DNA from: a virus | DNA length: 29,411 nucleotides | Reading direction: 5' to 3' (one strand) | IMG/VR virus record: IMGVR_UViG_3300044993_000053 | Coordinates: 1-29,411 of that record | Shown: positions 23,395 through 29,373 of the stretch, one piece after another | Layout: each line of letters opens with the position of its first letter | Numbering within the stretch: the stretch's first letter is position 1 | Notes under the pieces: generated by a model | Told to the model about the DNA's origin: nothing | Database searches by the model: none | The model's input: only the letters and a program-made list of their open reading frames with translations | Translations under genes and position numbers: made by a program

Positions 23395-23797
23395 CTTGCT
23401 GCCGTCCAAGTGTCCAACGTGCGGGAGCGAACAGTTCGACACCTACTACGGGTCGTGCTTCGACAACCAGCACCCAGCCGTGTTTGACGCCCGGCTTCCG
23501 GCCGACCCGTGGCACAACTACACCCGGTCCATTGCGTGGTTAGAGAGGGCGGTCGACTCGTTGGAGTTGCAGCTCAAGGTGGCGACACGACTGACGGCTG
23601 AGCGTGACGAGAGGCTGGCTGCCGCCGCTGACCGCATCGAGGAGCTGGAGGCCCGCCACCAGCGCCTCCTCGACGCCATCGGCGACCCACAGAAGTTGCG
23701 GGACGTGGCCGACGGCTTGATCGTCGACGGCTGGGACGACGGCCCCTACCTGCGCCGCATCGCTGCTGCTGCGGATGACACGCGGGAGGAACAGTGA
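23387..23797 (+). CDS. Island gene B: zinc-finger coiled-coil protein, paralogous to gene A
   Basis: The product is 136 aa; its ATG lies eight bases inside the end of gene A. The N-terminus has a zinc ribbon (KCPTCGSEQFDTYYGSCF), then ARLPADPWHNYTRSIAWLER, a coiled coil (LAAAADRIEELEARHQRLLD) and the ending YLRRIAAAADDTREEQ. The coiled coil and the end are nearly identical at DNA level to gene A. Small zinc plus coil proteins of this type are common accessory genes in environmental phages with no known role. Confidence 0.72.
   Translation: MNDLLPSKCPTCGSEQFDTYYGSCFDNQHPAVFDARLPADPWHNYTRSIAWLERAVDSLELQLKVATRLTAERDERLAAAADRIEELEARHQRLLDAIGDPQKLRDVADGLIVDGWDDGPYLRRIAAAADDTREEQ
23621..23652 (+). 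repeat. Island direct repeat, copy 2
   Basis: This is the partner of 23191-23222, with one C/T difference. The near identity indicates recent duplication of a gene module. Confidence 0.85.
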
Positions 23798-23991
23798 CCG
23801 CCGTCGAACGCGCCCGACGCCTGCTGAACGATGACGCGGCATGGGACGACGACGAGATCGCCGATGTCCTCGCACTGCTCATCCACGAGATCGCAAAGCT
23901 CACCACGCTCGGTAACGCCGTCGTGGACGCCTGCCCGGTGCCGTGCAGCGACGATCTCGCCGAAGCCATCGACGCGTGGGAGGGACGATGA
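23794..23991 (+). CDS. Island gene C: small acidic helical protein
   Basis: The product is 65 aa from the GTG overlapping the gene B stop. It is acidic and helical (RARRLLNDDAAWDDDEIADV, then IHEIAKLTTLGNAVVDACPV), with Cys pairs in CPVPCSDD. I do not recognise a family. The stop overlaps the ATG of a 20-codon fragment. Confidence 0.68.
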   Translation: MTAVERARRLLNDDAAWDDDEIADVLALLIHEIAKLTTLGNAVVDACPVPCSDDLAEAIDAWEGR

Positions 23992-24050
23992 GTGAGCTGG
24001 AGGCGGCGATCTCGGCGCACCGGGACTCCGGCGACGCGCCCGAGCTCTAG
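23988..24050 (+). pseudogene. Island gene D: 20-codon truncated remnant
   Basis: The ATG overlaps the gene C stop, and 20 codons (MSELEAAISAHRDSGDAPEL) run to a TAG. It opens with MSEL like island gene A and looks like the start of a related gene cut off where the local codon style (GAGCTC) resumes at 24041. It is probably the right-hand edge of the acquired segment. Confidence 0.45.
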
Positions 24051-24116
24051 ACCGGCTCGGGCGTTCGCTCGGTGAAAGTGCTCAAGGTGCCGCCGGTACC
24101 GGCCGAGAAACAGAAC

Positions 24117-24305
24117 ATGGACATCACCACCTTCACCACCACCACCACCGGGCACGTTATGACGCTGCACCGCGACACCGGCCGGGACATGCGGTGCACG
24201 TTCTCGGGCCGGTGCTCGTGCGGCGCAGAGTCGGGTCGGGTCACCACCGCCGGCATGGTCCACGGATGGCACGCAGCACACCTCGACGCCGAGGGCGACC
24301 GGTGA
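24117..24305 (+). CDS. Small Cys/His-containing protein of unknown function
   Basis: The ATG at 24117 gives 62 aa; an in-frame GTG at 24072 would add 15. The N-terminus is Thr-rich (MDITTFTTTTTGHVM) because of CACC triplet repeats like those in the leader family. RCTFSGRCSCGAESGRVT and MVHGWHAAHLDAEGD follow, with Cys and His that could bind one zinc. This short CxC plus HxxxH layout is seen in small actinophage proteins. The stop overlaps the next GTG. Confidence 0.6.
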   Translation: MDITTFTTTTTGHVMTLHRDTGRDMRCTFSGRCSCGAESGRVTTAGMVHGWHAAHLDAEGDR

Positions 24306-24526
24306 GCCCGAGAGAGAGGGGTGCCGGTGCCGCGCTCGGTATGACCACCACGAGCGCGGACACCGGCGCCACCACCGAGGCGAGAGACTACTCGCCCGGC
24401 CGAGGGCGTGTAGTTGACACTCTTGAGGTCGAGGCGCCGGTGCTCGCTGTGCGCGGCGAGCGAGTTGTGCAGGGTGTGCACCTCGCCGACACCGACCGGC
24501 TCGAGGTGCAGCGCGCTCTGGTGTGA
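24302..24526 (+). CDS. Small protein of unknown function
   Basis: The product is 74 aa from the GTG overlapping the previous stop. An internal ATG at 24341 is an alternative start and begins with the same ATGACCACCAC codons as many genes here. The second half is a beta-like run (GRVVDTLEVEAPVLAVRGER) ending EVQRALV. No motif recognised. Confidence 0.55.
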   Translation: MSPRERGAGAALGMTTTSADTGATTEARDYSPGRGRVVDTLEVEAPVLAVRGERVVQGVHLADTDRLEVQRALV

Positions 24527-24532
24527 GTTCGG

Positions 24533-24538
24533 TACGCT
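24533..24538 (+). promoter_or_regulatory. Possible -10 element before a GTG start
   Basis: GGTACGCT ends eight bases before the GTG at 24546, which has no Shine-Dalgarno. The spacing matches the sites at 17887 and 24856. No convincing -35 is seen. Confidence 0.35.
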
Positions 24539-24545
24539 CGCCGGC

Positions 24546-24848
24546 GTGATCGATCGCTCCGAGCTCGAGGCTCTGCTCGCCACGACTCGTGGCCGACTGT
24601 GCGGCGAGCTCGACCTCGGGCCCGACCAGGAGCTCGACGACTTGCTCGACCTTGCTGACCTTGCCGAGCTTGTGCTCGACGCTCACGGGTGGCTTCAGCT
24701 GGGGCAGGCTTTCGGGCACGTGGGCCCGACGTGGTGCGCCGTGCACGACACGCCGGACGAGGTGATCGCCGAGCTCGACTCCGGTCTCGAGCGGTGCAGG
24801 CCGGCGGTGCTACTCGTGCTCGAATCTCGGGGTTGCACGACTACGTGA
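24546..24848 (+). CDS. Acidic helical protein of unknown function
   Basis: The product is 100 aa from GTG. It is Leu/Asp/Glu-rich and helical (QELDDLLDLADLAELVLDAH), then HGWLQLGQAFGHVGPTWCAV and LERCRPAVLLVLESRGC. No catalytic motif. It is separated from the previous gene by 19 bases, and the strong -35 of the next promoter lies inside its last codons. Confidence 0.62.
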   Translation: MIDRSELEALLATTRGRLCGELDLGPDQELDDLLDLADLAELVLDAHGWLQLGQAFGHVGPTWCAVHDTPDEVIAELDSGLERCRPAVLLVLESRGCTTT

Positions 24849-24861
24849 TCGTAGGTACACT
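24833..24861 (+). promoter_or_regulatory. Leaderless SigA-type promoter
   Basis: TTGCAC (24833-24838) and TACACT (24856-24861) are separated by exactly 17 bases. The ATG at 24868 begins seven bases after the -10, so transcription should start at or next to the A of the start codon. No ribosome binding site at proper spacing is present, which agrees with a leaderless mRNA. Confidence 0.72.
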
Positions 24862-24867
24862 AGGGAC

Positions 24868-25098
24868 ATGACCACCACCACCGACCAGACCATCACCGTG
24901 ACCGTCACCGACCGAGGCGCCGACCGATTCCTCGTCGAGTTCGACACGCCGGCACCGCACACAGTGAGCGTGATCGCCGGCGACCGGTGGGCTGCTGCTG
25001 AGCTCGCCGAGCTGGACATTGCCTGCCGCGACGCCGAGTTCGCTCGCACCATGAGCTCGAGCTCGAGCCGGCTCGTGTTCGTCCCGTTCGCGCGATGA
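24868..25098 (+). CDS. Small early protein of unknown function, leaderless
   Basis: The product is 76 aa. It has a beta-like N-terminal half (TDQTITVTVTDRGADRFLVE) and a helix (RWAAAELAELDIACRDAEFA), then a Ser-rich segment and LVFVPFAR. It is the first gene behind the best promoter in the window, so it should be expressed early and strongly. It overlaps the next gene (ATGA). No family recognised; anti-host early proteins are often of this size. Confidence 0.72.
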   Translation: MTTTTDQTITVTVTDRGADRFLVEFDTPAPHTVSVIAGDRWAAAELAELDIACRDAEFARTMSSSSSRLVFVPFAR

Positions 25099-25301
25099 GC
25101 TCGGCCGAGTGCGTCACCGGTCGTGCTCGGGCTGTGATCGGCGCTCGAGTCATTTTCACCAAGACCGGCTCGATCGGCACCGTCACGGACACGTTCACTA
25201 TGACCGGTGCCGGCGACCTCGACGGCGACTGGTTCACAGTGCGCGCCGACGATCTGTTCACCTACTCGGCGCCGGCGACTTCGTTCGAGGTGCAATCGTG
25301 A
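25095..25301 (+). CDS. Small SH3-like protein of unknown function
   Basis: The product is 68 aa. The sequence is all-beta with a KOW/SH3-like rhythm: ARAVIGARVIFTKTGSIGTV, then GDWFTVRADDLFTYSA. This fold often binds nucleic acid or protein tails. The gene overlaps its neighbours on both sides by four bases, in an operon with the C5 methyltransferase. The fold is a guess from pattern only. Confidence 0.62.
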   Translation: MSSAECVTGRARAVIGARVIFTKTGSIGTVTDTFTMTGAGDLDGDWFTVRADDLFTYSAPATSFEVQS

Positions 25302-25963
25302 GTCCACCTCGCGCTCTCGACCTTTACTGCGCGGGCGGTGGCGCCGGCCGCGGACTCGAGCTCGCCGGGTTCGAGGTCGTCGGGTGGGATATCGACGACA
25401 TGAGCCGTTACTACCCAGGGGAGTTTCATCGCGGCGACGTGCTCGAGCTCGAGCCTGCCTACGTGGCCGAGTTCGACCTCGTGTGGTCGTCGCCGCCATG
25501 TCAGGCTCACTCGATCGCGACGCGCAAGTGGCCGGGCCGGGCCGACGAGCACCTTGACCTCATCCCGCAGACCCGAGAGCTGCTCGACGCTGCTGGCGTG
25601 CCGTACGTGATCGAGAACGTGCCGGGCGCACCGCTACGCGTCGATCTCATGCTGTGCGGGCTTATGGTGGGGTTGCCGCTACTTCGTCGGCACCGCGTGT
25701 TTGAGCTCGTCGGGTTCCAGGTCCAGCAACCCGAGCACCCGCGCCACGAGCCCAACGTTCGCTACATCACTGTCGCCGGACATCCAGGCGGAAGCTCGGC
25801 GCGTGATGGTGTCAACGGGTTCGGTTCCACCGCCGAGTGGCGCGCAGCTATGGAAATCGACTGGCTACCCGCGCGACTCATCGCTCAAGCGATCCCGCCT
25901 GCGTACTCGAGGCTCATCGGCGCCGCGGCGATCGCCGAGCTCGGGCTCGGGGTGACCTCGTGA
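25298..25963 (+). CDS. C5-cytosine DNA methyltransferase
   Basis: The product is 221 aa from the GTG overlapping the previous stop. Motif I is ALDLYCAGGGAGRGLELAGF (6-25), and DIDD (31-34) binds SAM. Motif IV is SSPPCQ with catalytic C68, motif VI is VIENVPG (E106), and IPPAYSRLIG near the end is motif X. It is short for the family (often 300 or more), with a very small target-recognition region, as in other phage enzymes. No restriction partner is visible, so self-protection is likely. Confidence 0.88.
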   Translation: MSPPRALDLYCAGGGAGRGLELAGFEVVGWDIDDMSRYYPGEFHRGDVLELEPAYVAEFDLVWSSPPCQAHSIATRKWPGRADEHLDLIPQTRELLDAAGVPYVIENVPGAPLRVDLMLCGLMVGLPLLRRHRVFELVGFQVQQPEHPRHEPNVRYITVAGHPGGSSARDGVNGFGSTAEWRAAMEIDWLPARLIAQAIPPAYSRLIGAAAIAELGLGVTS

Positions 25964-26175
25964 GCTCGGCCGAGTATCAGCGCGAGTGGCGCGCCCGGCA
26001 CGGTGCTCGCACCGGGCAGATCGGCCGGCCGGCAACCGAACCGTGTGGCACAACAGCGGCCTACGTCCGGCACCTACGGCGAGGCGAGCCAACATGCCAG
26101 TCGTGCCGCGACGCCTACGCAGCGGCACGCCGGGCCCGGAGGCAAGCTCGTCGATCGGACCGGACGAGCTCGTGA
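25960..26175 (+). CDS. Small basic Cys-containing protein (actinophage zinc-ribbon type)
   Basis: The product is 71 aa from the GTG overlapping the methyltransferase stop. The core PCGTTAAYVRHLRRGEPTC followed by QSCRDAYAAARRARRQARR is a pattern that I know from many small actinophage proteins, with Cys residues placed for one zinc and an Arg-rich tail for nucleic acid binding. The role is not known. The stop overlaps the next GTG. Confidence 0.68.
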   Translation: MSSAEYQREWRARHGARTGQIGRPATEPCGTTAAYVRHLRRGEPTCQSCRDAYAAARRARRQARRSDRTSS

Positions 26176-26447
26176 GAGCTAAAGGCCCGTTCGGGCGACG
26201 ACTGCTCACCGGTCCACACCGCGGCCACCTCGAGTCGTGCGCAGTGACCTACGGTCGCCGGTGCGACCTCAAGTGCCTCGAGCTCGAGCACTTGCTCGAC
26301 GATCTCGAGCACCAGGCACCCGACCCCATCAGGCCCGAGCGGTCGTCGGTTCCGATGAGCTCGTGGCTCATGTTCGCTGGAATAGCTCTCGGTCTGGTCG
26401 CGTTCTGGTCGACGGTCGCGTGGCTACTCTGGTCGGTAGTCCGATGA
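26172..26447 (+). CDS. C-terminally anchored membrane protein
   Basis: The product is 91 aa from GTG. The N-terminal half has His/Cys residues (LLTGPHRGHLESCAVTYG, then RRCDLKCLELEH). The C-terminal 28 residues are a single transmembrane helix (WLMFAGIALGLVAFWSTVAW), so the soluble part would stay in the cytoplasm. Possible roles include lysis timing or exclusion; nothing specific is shown. Confidence 0.62.
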   Translation: MRAKGPFGRRLLTGPHRGHLESCAVTYGRRCDLKCLELEHLLDDLEHQAPDPIRPERSSVPMSSWLMFAGIALGLVAFWSTVAWLLWSVVR

Positions 26448-26464
26448 TCGAGAGGTTCGTGTGA
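26444..26464 (+). CDS. 6-codon mini-ORF linking two genes
   Basis: The ATG overlaps the previous stop (ATGA), six codons follow (MIERFV), and the TGA overlaps the next ATG (TGATG). This is the same arrangement as at 21966-22004 and would pass ribosomes on to the tail-like gene. Confidence 0.35.
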   Translation: MIERFV

Positions 26465-26811
26465 TGGCAGGTTCGCACCAAGTGCCGGGCGAGTGGCCGG
26501 TGCTCGCGTCGCGCGGCGACACACTCGAGGTCGTCACGTGGACGCTCACACGCAACGCGACGCCGTGGACACCGACCGGAGCGACCGCAGTCGTCCGACA
26601 GAACGAGTCTCGCAACAGCGGCACCGTCGTCGAGCTCACCGCGGCACCGACCACCGGCGGTGTCGAGGCGTTCGGCGACCGGCTCGACGTGCCGGCCGGG
26701 CGGTACTGGTGGGAGCTCACCGTCACCGACACGAACATCGCTGCGGACTACCGGCGCACACTGCTCGCCGGCGAGTTCGTGGTCGCCGACGACGACTCAC
26801 CGATCCCGTGA
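26464..26811 (+). CDS. Tail/baseplate beta-sandwich protein (BppU N-terminal-like)
   Basis: The product is 115 aa. GAGAGG lies before the ATG; an in-frame GTG at 26461 is an alternative. The pattern ASRGDTLEVVTWTLTRNATP, VVELTAAPTTGGVEAF and GRYWWELTVTDTN resembles the immunoglobulin-like N-terminal domain of phage baseplate upper proteins, which holds receptor-binding proteins on the tail tip. It starts a second structural module far from the main tail operon. Confidence 0.62.
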   Translation: MAGSHQVPGEWPVLASRGDTLEVVTWTLTRNATPWTPTGATAVVRQNESRNSGTVVELTAAPTTGGVEAFGDRLDVPAGRYWWELTVTDTNIAADYRRTLLAGEFVVADDDSPIP

Positions 26812-27473
26812 GCGACATCACCGTCACCGGATCGGGCCCGACGCTCGAGGTCGCCGGTGCACCTCCCGCGATCACAGTGTCGGGCTCGGGTCCGAGTCTC
26901 GAGGTCGAGGTGCTCCTCGGTGGGATGACGCAGGCGCAGACCGACGCGCGTATCGAACAACTGCTCGCTACCGAGGGCCCGGCGTGGACCCAAACCGATA
27001 TCCCGCTCGTCGACATTTTCGCCGGTGACCTGCTCGATCTCGGTACTGGCGGGTTCTCCGTGTGCCGGTACCGGTTCATCCAGCGTTCTCGCACACTCAT
27101 CGCGACGCTGTACGCGCTCGTCGCACCCGACGCCGCTGCCGCCGCGGGACCGCTGGTGGTGATGTCAGTGGCCGGCGCCGGGCTACCAGAGCCGGTGATG
27201 CCGCCAGTCGTGGCAGCAGTGCCAGGCGGGTTCGGGTACTTCTCGTCGCCGGTGAGCGACGGGGCTTTCACTGTCACAGCCGCGCCAGCGATCACCGATC
27301 TCACTGGCAACAACAACCCGGCGAACGCGGCGATCATTTTCCTCGGCGCCGGAGCGACGACCGGACAGACCACTGGACTCGAGGCGCTCGTCGGGCCCGG
27401 CAACCCCGAGTCGTGGACCGGCAGGGCAGTCACCTACCAGGGGCGACTCGTGTACGAAACGGCAGCGACGTGA
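26808..27473 (+). CDS. Probable minor tail protein / tail fibre component
   Basis: The product is 221 aa from the GTG overlapping the previous stop. It opens with two similar units (ITVTGSGPTLEVAG and ITVSGSGPSLEVEV), then a helix (MTQAQTDARIEQLLATEG) that could form a short trimeric stalk, and a beta-rich globular domain (VCRYRFIQRSRTLIATLYAL, then TWTGRAVTYQGRLVYE-type ending). Stalk plus beta head is the usual layout of receptor-binding tail proteins. Assignment is by pattern and by the BppU-like neighbour. Confidence 0.58.
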   Translation: MSDITVTGSGPTLEVAGAPPAITVSGSGPSLEVEVLLGGMTQAQTDARIEQLLATEGPAWTQTDIPLVDIFAGDLLDLGTGGFSVCRYRFIQRSRTLIATLYALVAPDAAAAAGPLVVMSVAGAGLPEPVMPPVVAAVPGGFGYFSSPVSDGAFTVTAAPAITDLTGNNNPANAAIIFLGAGATTGQTTGLEALVGPGNPESWTGRAVTYQGRLVYETAAT

Positions 27474-27817
27474 TACCGGCAGGTATGACCGAGCTCGTCG
27501 AGGTGATGCGCCGCAGGTTCCCAGAGGGCCCGCCGGCACCTCGCCGACCCGTAGTCGACGTGCTGGCCGAACGTGTCACGCGTGTCGAAACTCCGGCCGA
27601 CCCGACGAGCGCAGCTCGCGCGCAGAAAGCTCTCACCAGACTCGACGCAATCGCCAGCCACGCTCGAGAGTTGGCCGACGCGTATCGGTCGGCACCGACC
27701 AACTCGGAACGACAAGCGGCGGCTCTCGACCAGTTCGATGAAGTGCTCGCCGCCCTCGCCGACCTCGCCGAAGTTCTCGCTAGCACGGTACGCGCAGTAG
27801 TGCGACACACCGACTAG
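27470..27817 (+). CDS. Helical protein of the second tail module
   Basis: The product is 115 aa from the GTG overlapping the previous stop; an ATG at 27485 is the alternative. It is almost all helical (TELVEVMRRRFPEG, ALTRLDAIASHARELADAYR, QFDEVLAALADLAEVLASTV), with a Pro-rich linker. It may be a fibre-assembly or chaperone protein for the upstream genes, judged only by context. Confidence 0.6.
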   Translation: MIPAGMTELVEVMRRRFPEGPPAPRRPVVDVLAERVTRVETPADPTSAARAQKALTRLDAIASHARELADAYRSAPTNSERQAAALDQFDEVLAALADLAEVLASTVRAVVRHTD

Positions 27818-27834
27818 CGGTCCACCACCACCAC

Positions 27835-27852
27835 AACGAGGAGACCACCACC
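27835..27852 (+). promoter_or_regulatory. Start-associated leader with strong ribosome binding site
   Basis: GAGGAGACCACCACC precedes the ATG at 27853 and follows a CCACCACCACC tract; ATGACCACCGAA follows, as at 18189. This starts a new translational unit after the tail-like genes. Confidence 0.75.
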
Positions 27853-28305
27853 ATGACCACCGAAACACGCAGCAACCTCGTCGCTATCACTGTCGCAGTA
27901 GCGATCGTCGCGACTGTGCTCACCGCGTCGTTCGTGTTCGCCGACCCCTACGCCGGCGCCGACTCGCGCCTCGGCGCGTGCGACGGTTCGACCGACGTGT
28001 GCGGCTACATCACCGACTGCGACACCGGGCCCGACATCGGAACCGACGAGCACCAACAGGCACCGAGCACCACGTGCGCACCGACCTCGATCACGTCCAG
28101 CACCTCGAGCTCAACGACCTCGAGCACAGTGCCGGCACCGGTCGAGCTCATCCCGCCGCTCTGCGTCGAGCGCGACGCGCAAGGAGCACCGGTAGAGGTC
28201 GACTGCGGCAAACCGGATGTCCGGCTCGACGACCTCGCCAGGCCCGACCTCGAGCTCGACCGGCGCGCCGACCGAGCTCCGGACATGATCGCGTTCACCG
28301 GGTGA
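27853..28305 (+). CDS. Secreted or N-terminally anchored Cys-rich protein
   Basis: The product is 150 aa. A polar start (MTTETRSN) is followed by a hydrophobic helix (LVAITVAVAIVATVLTASFV) that is a signal peptide or signal anchor; a cleavage after VFA is possible. The external part has paired Cys (GACDGSTDVCGYITDCDTG), a Ser/Thr linker (SITSSTSSSTTSSTVPAP) of the kind that is O-glycosylated in actinobacteria, and an acidic end. A surface role such as superinfection exclusion is possible but unproven. Confidence 0.66.
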   Translation: MTTETRSNLVAITVAVAIVATVLTASFVFADPYAGADSRLGACDGSTDVCGYITDCDTGPDIGTDEHQQAPSTTCAPTSITSSTSSSTTSSTVPAPVELIPPLCVERDAQGAPVEVDCGKPDVRLDDLARPDLELDRRADRAPDMIAFTG

Positions 28306-28838
28306 CCGAGCTCCAGCTAGACCCGTCGGGCAGCTACCGGCACCATGCCGACCCAGGCGAGCCCAGCACCGGCTCACCGAGGCTTTCGATCACCGACACC
28401 GAGGCCGAGCTCATCGCCGAGCTCGTCGCCGGCCGGCGCGTACTCGAGCTCGGCACCGGGCTCGGCGTGTCGACCAGGGCACTCGCCTCCACAGCGGTCC
28501 AGGTAGTCACCGTCGACCCCGACGAGTGGGTACACCGCGAGGTGTGGCCGACGCTCCCCGCGAACGTGACGACCGCTACGCCGGCCGAGCTCGACTCGGC
28601 GTGGCGCCGGGCCGAGAGGTTCGACACAGTGTTCGTCGACGCCGATCACCACACCGCCGCGGTGATCGCCGACCTCGAGCTCGCTATCACAGTGCTCGTG
28701 CCGGCCGGTCTACTCGTGGCGCATGACGCTCGATACCCGTCGGTTCGCGCCGGTCTCGATCGTGTGATCGGCGCCGACGTGTGGCGCTATCACGACACCG
28801 AGCACGGGATCGCAACATGGCGGCACGGCGACTCGTGA
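28302..28838 (+). CDS. Class I SAM-dependent methyltransferase
   Basis: The product is 178 aa from the GTG overlapping the previous stop. The SAM-binding motif is RRVLELGTGLGVSTRALA (45-62), with the acidic residue of motif II in TVDPDEW (70-76), motif IV in VFVDADHHTAA (110-120) and GLLVAHDARYP further on. It resembles Methyltransf_24, O-methyltransferase-like enzymes, not DNA methyltransferases. The substrate is unknown; a sugar or small molecule is more likely than DNA. Confidence 0.75.
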   Translation: MTELQLDPSGSYRHHADPGEPSTGSPRLSITDTEAELIAELVAGRRVLELGTGLGVSTRALASTAVQVVTVDPDEWVHREVWPTLPANVTTATPAELDSAWRRAERFDTVFVDADHHTAAVIADLELAITVLVPAGLLVAHDARYPSVRAGLDRVIGADVWRYHDTEHGIATWRHGDS

Positions 28839-29125
28839 ACGACACCGAGGGCGTGCACGTGGTGCTCGCAGGCACGATGGTCGCCGGCGCCGAGACCGCG
28901 GCCGAGCTCGGGCTCCCGAGACCAGGCACTCGCCAGCTCGACGCCGGCACCGGCCGAGAATGGCGCACAGTGATCGTCACACCGAATCGCACCGAACGTC
29001 ACAGCGAGCTCGGCGACGTTCGGATGCGCCTGCACCGGGCGCACGGTTGGCAAGAGCTCCCGCTGCACGTGATCCGCAAGCTCGAGGAACTGGCGAGACA
29101 GTCGGGCGAGGTGACTCCACCATGA
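28835..29125 (+). CDS. Small protein of unknown function
   Basis: The product is 96 aa from the GTG overlapping the previous stop. It has a mixed alpha/beta sequence: VHVVLAGTMVAGAETAAELG at the start, WRTVIVTPNRTE in the middle and ELPLHVIRKLEELARQSGEV at the end. No catalytic motif recognised. It lies in a tight 4-base-overlap chain with both neighbours. Confidence 0.65.
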   Translation: MNDTEGVHVVLAGTMVAGAETAAELGLPRPGTRQLDAGTGREWRTVIVTPNRTERHSELGDVRMRLHRAHGWQELPLHVIRKLEELARQSGEVTPP

Positions 29126-29373
29126 CCACTACCCGACACCGGCCGATGGGCGCGCAGCACGCGTGCCGGCTACCGAGAGCGCACGACTACCGGCCCGGCG
29201 ACCGATGGTCGTGCTACATATGCTCGAGCTCATGGTCGCTCGTGCGCTACTCGGCCGACCTGTCGCGTCGCCGGCCGGGCGTGCACCGCCTCGGGCCCGA
29301 CGCGGCGCTCTGGCGCCGCCGGCTCGTCGCCTCGACACTCGCCCGGCTCACCGACCAGGTGCTCGGCCGATGA
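29122..29373 (+). CDS. Small basic Cys-containing protein
   Basis: The product is 83 aa. The ATG overlaps the previous stop and is followed by ACCACTACC, the recurring downstream part of the leader family. QHACRLPRAHDYRPGDRWSC followed by YICSSSW places Cys and His for a zinc site, then an Arg-rich helical tail (LWRRRLVASTLARLTDQVLG). Small proteins of this style are common in actinophage early regions; function unknown. Confidence 0.65.
   Translation: MTTTRHRPMGAQHACRLPRAHDYRPGDRWSCYICSSSWSLVRYSADLSRRRPGVHRLGPDAALWRRRLVASTLARLTDQVLGR

Larger units (their letters stand above)
23107..24050 (+). other. Island of foreign codon use
   Basis: From about 23102 to 24040 there is no GAGCTC or CTCGAG, although one or both occur every 100-200 bases on either side. 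Leucine here is CTG or TTG instead of CTC. The island carries three intact small genes and a short end-fragment. Confidence 0.7.

Noticed and set aside
24415-24436. TTGACACTCTTGAGGTCGAGG as a promoter or a further dyad repeat
   Set aside because: No -10 follows at proper distance, and only the CTTGAGGTCGAGG part resembles the dyad family without a matching left arm.
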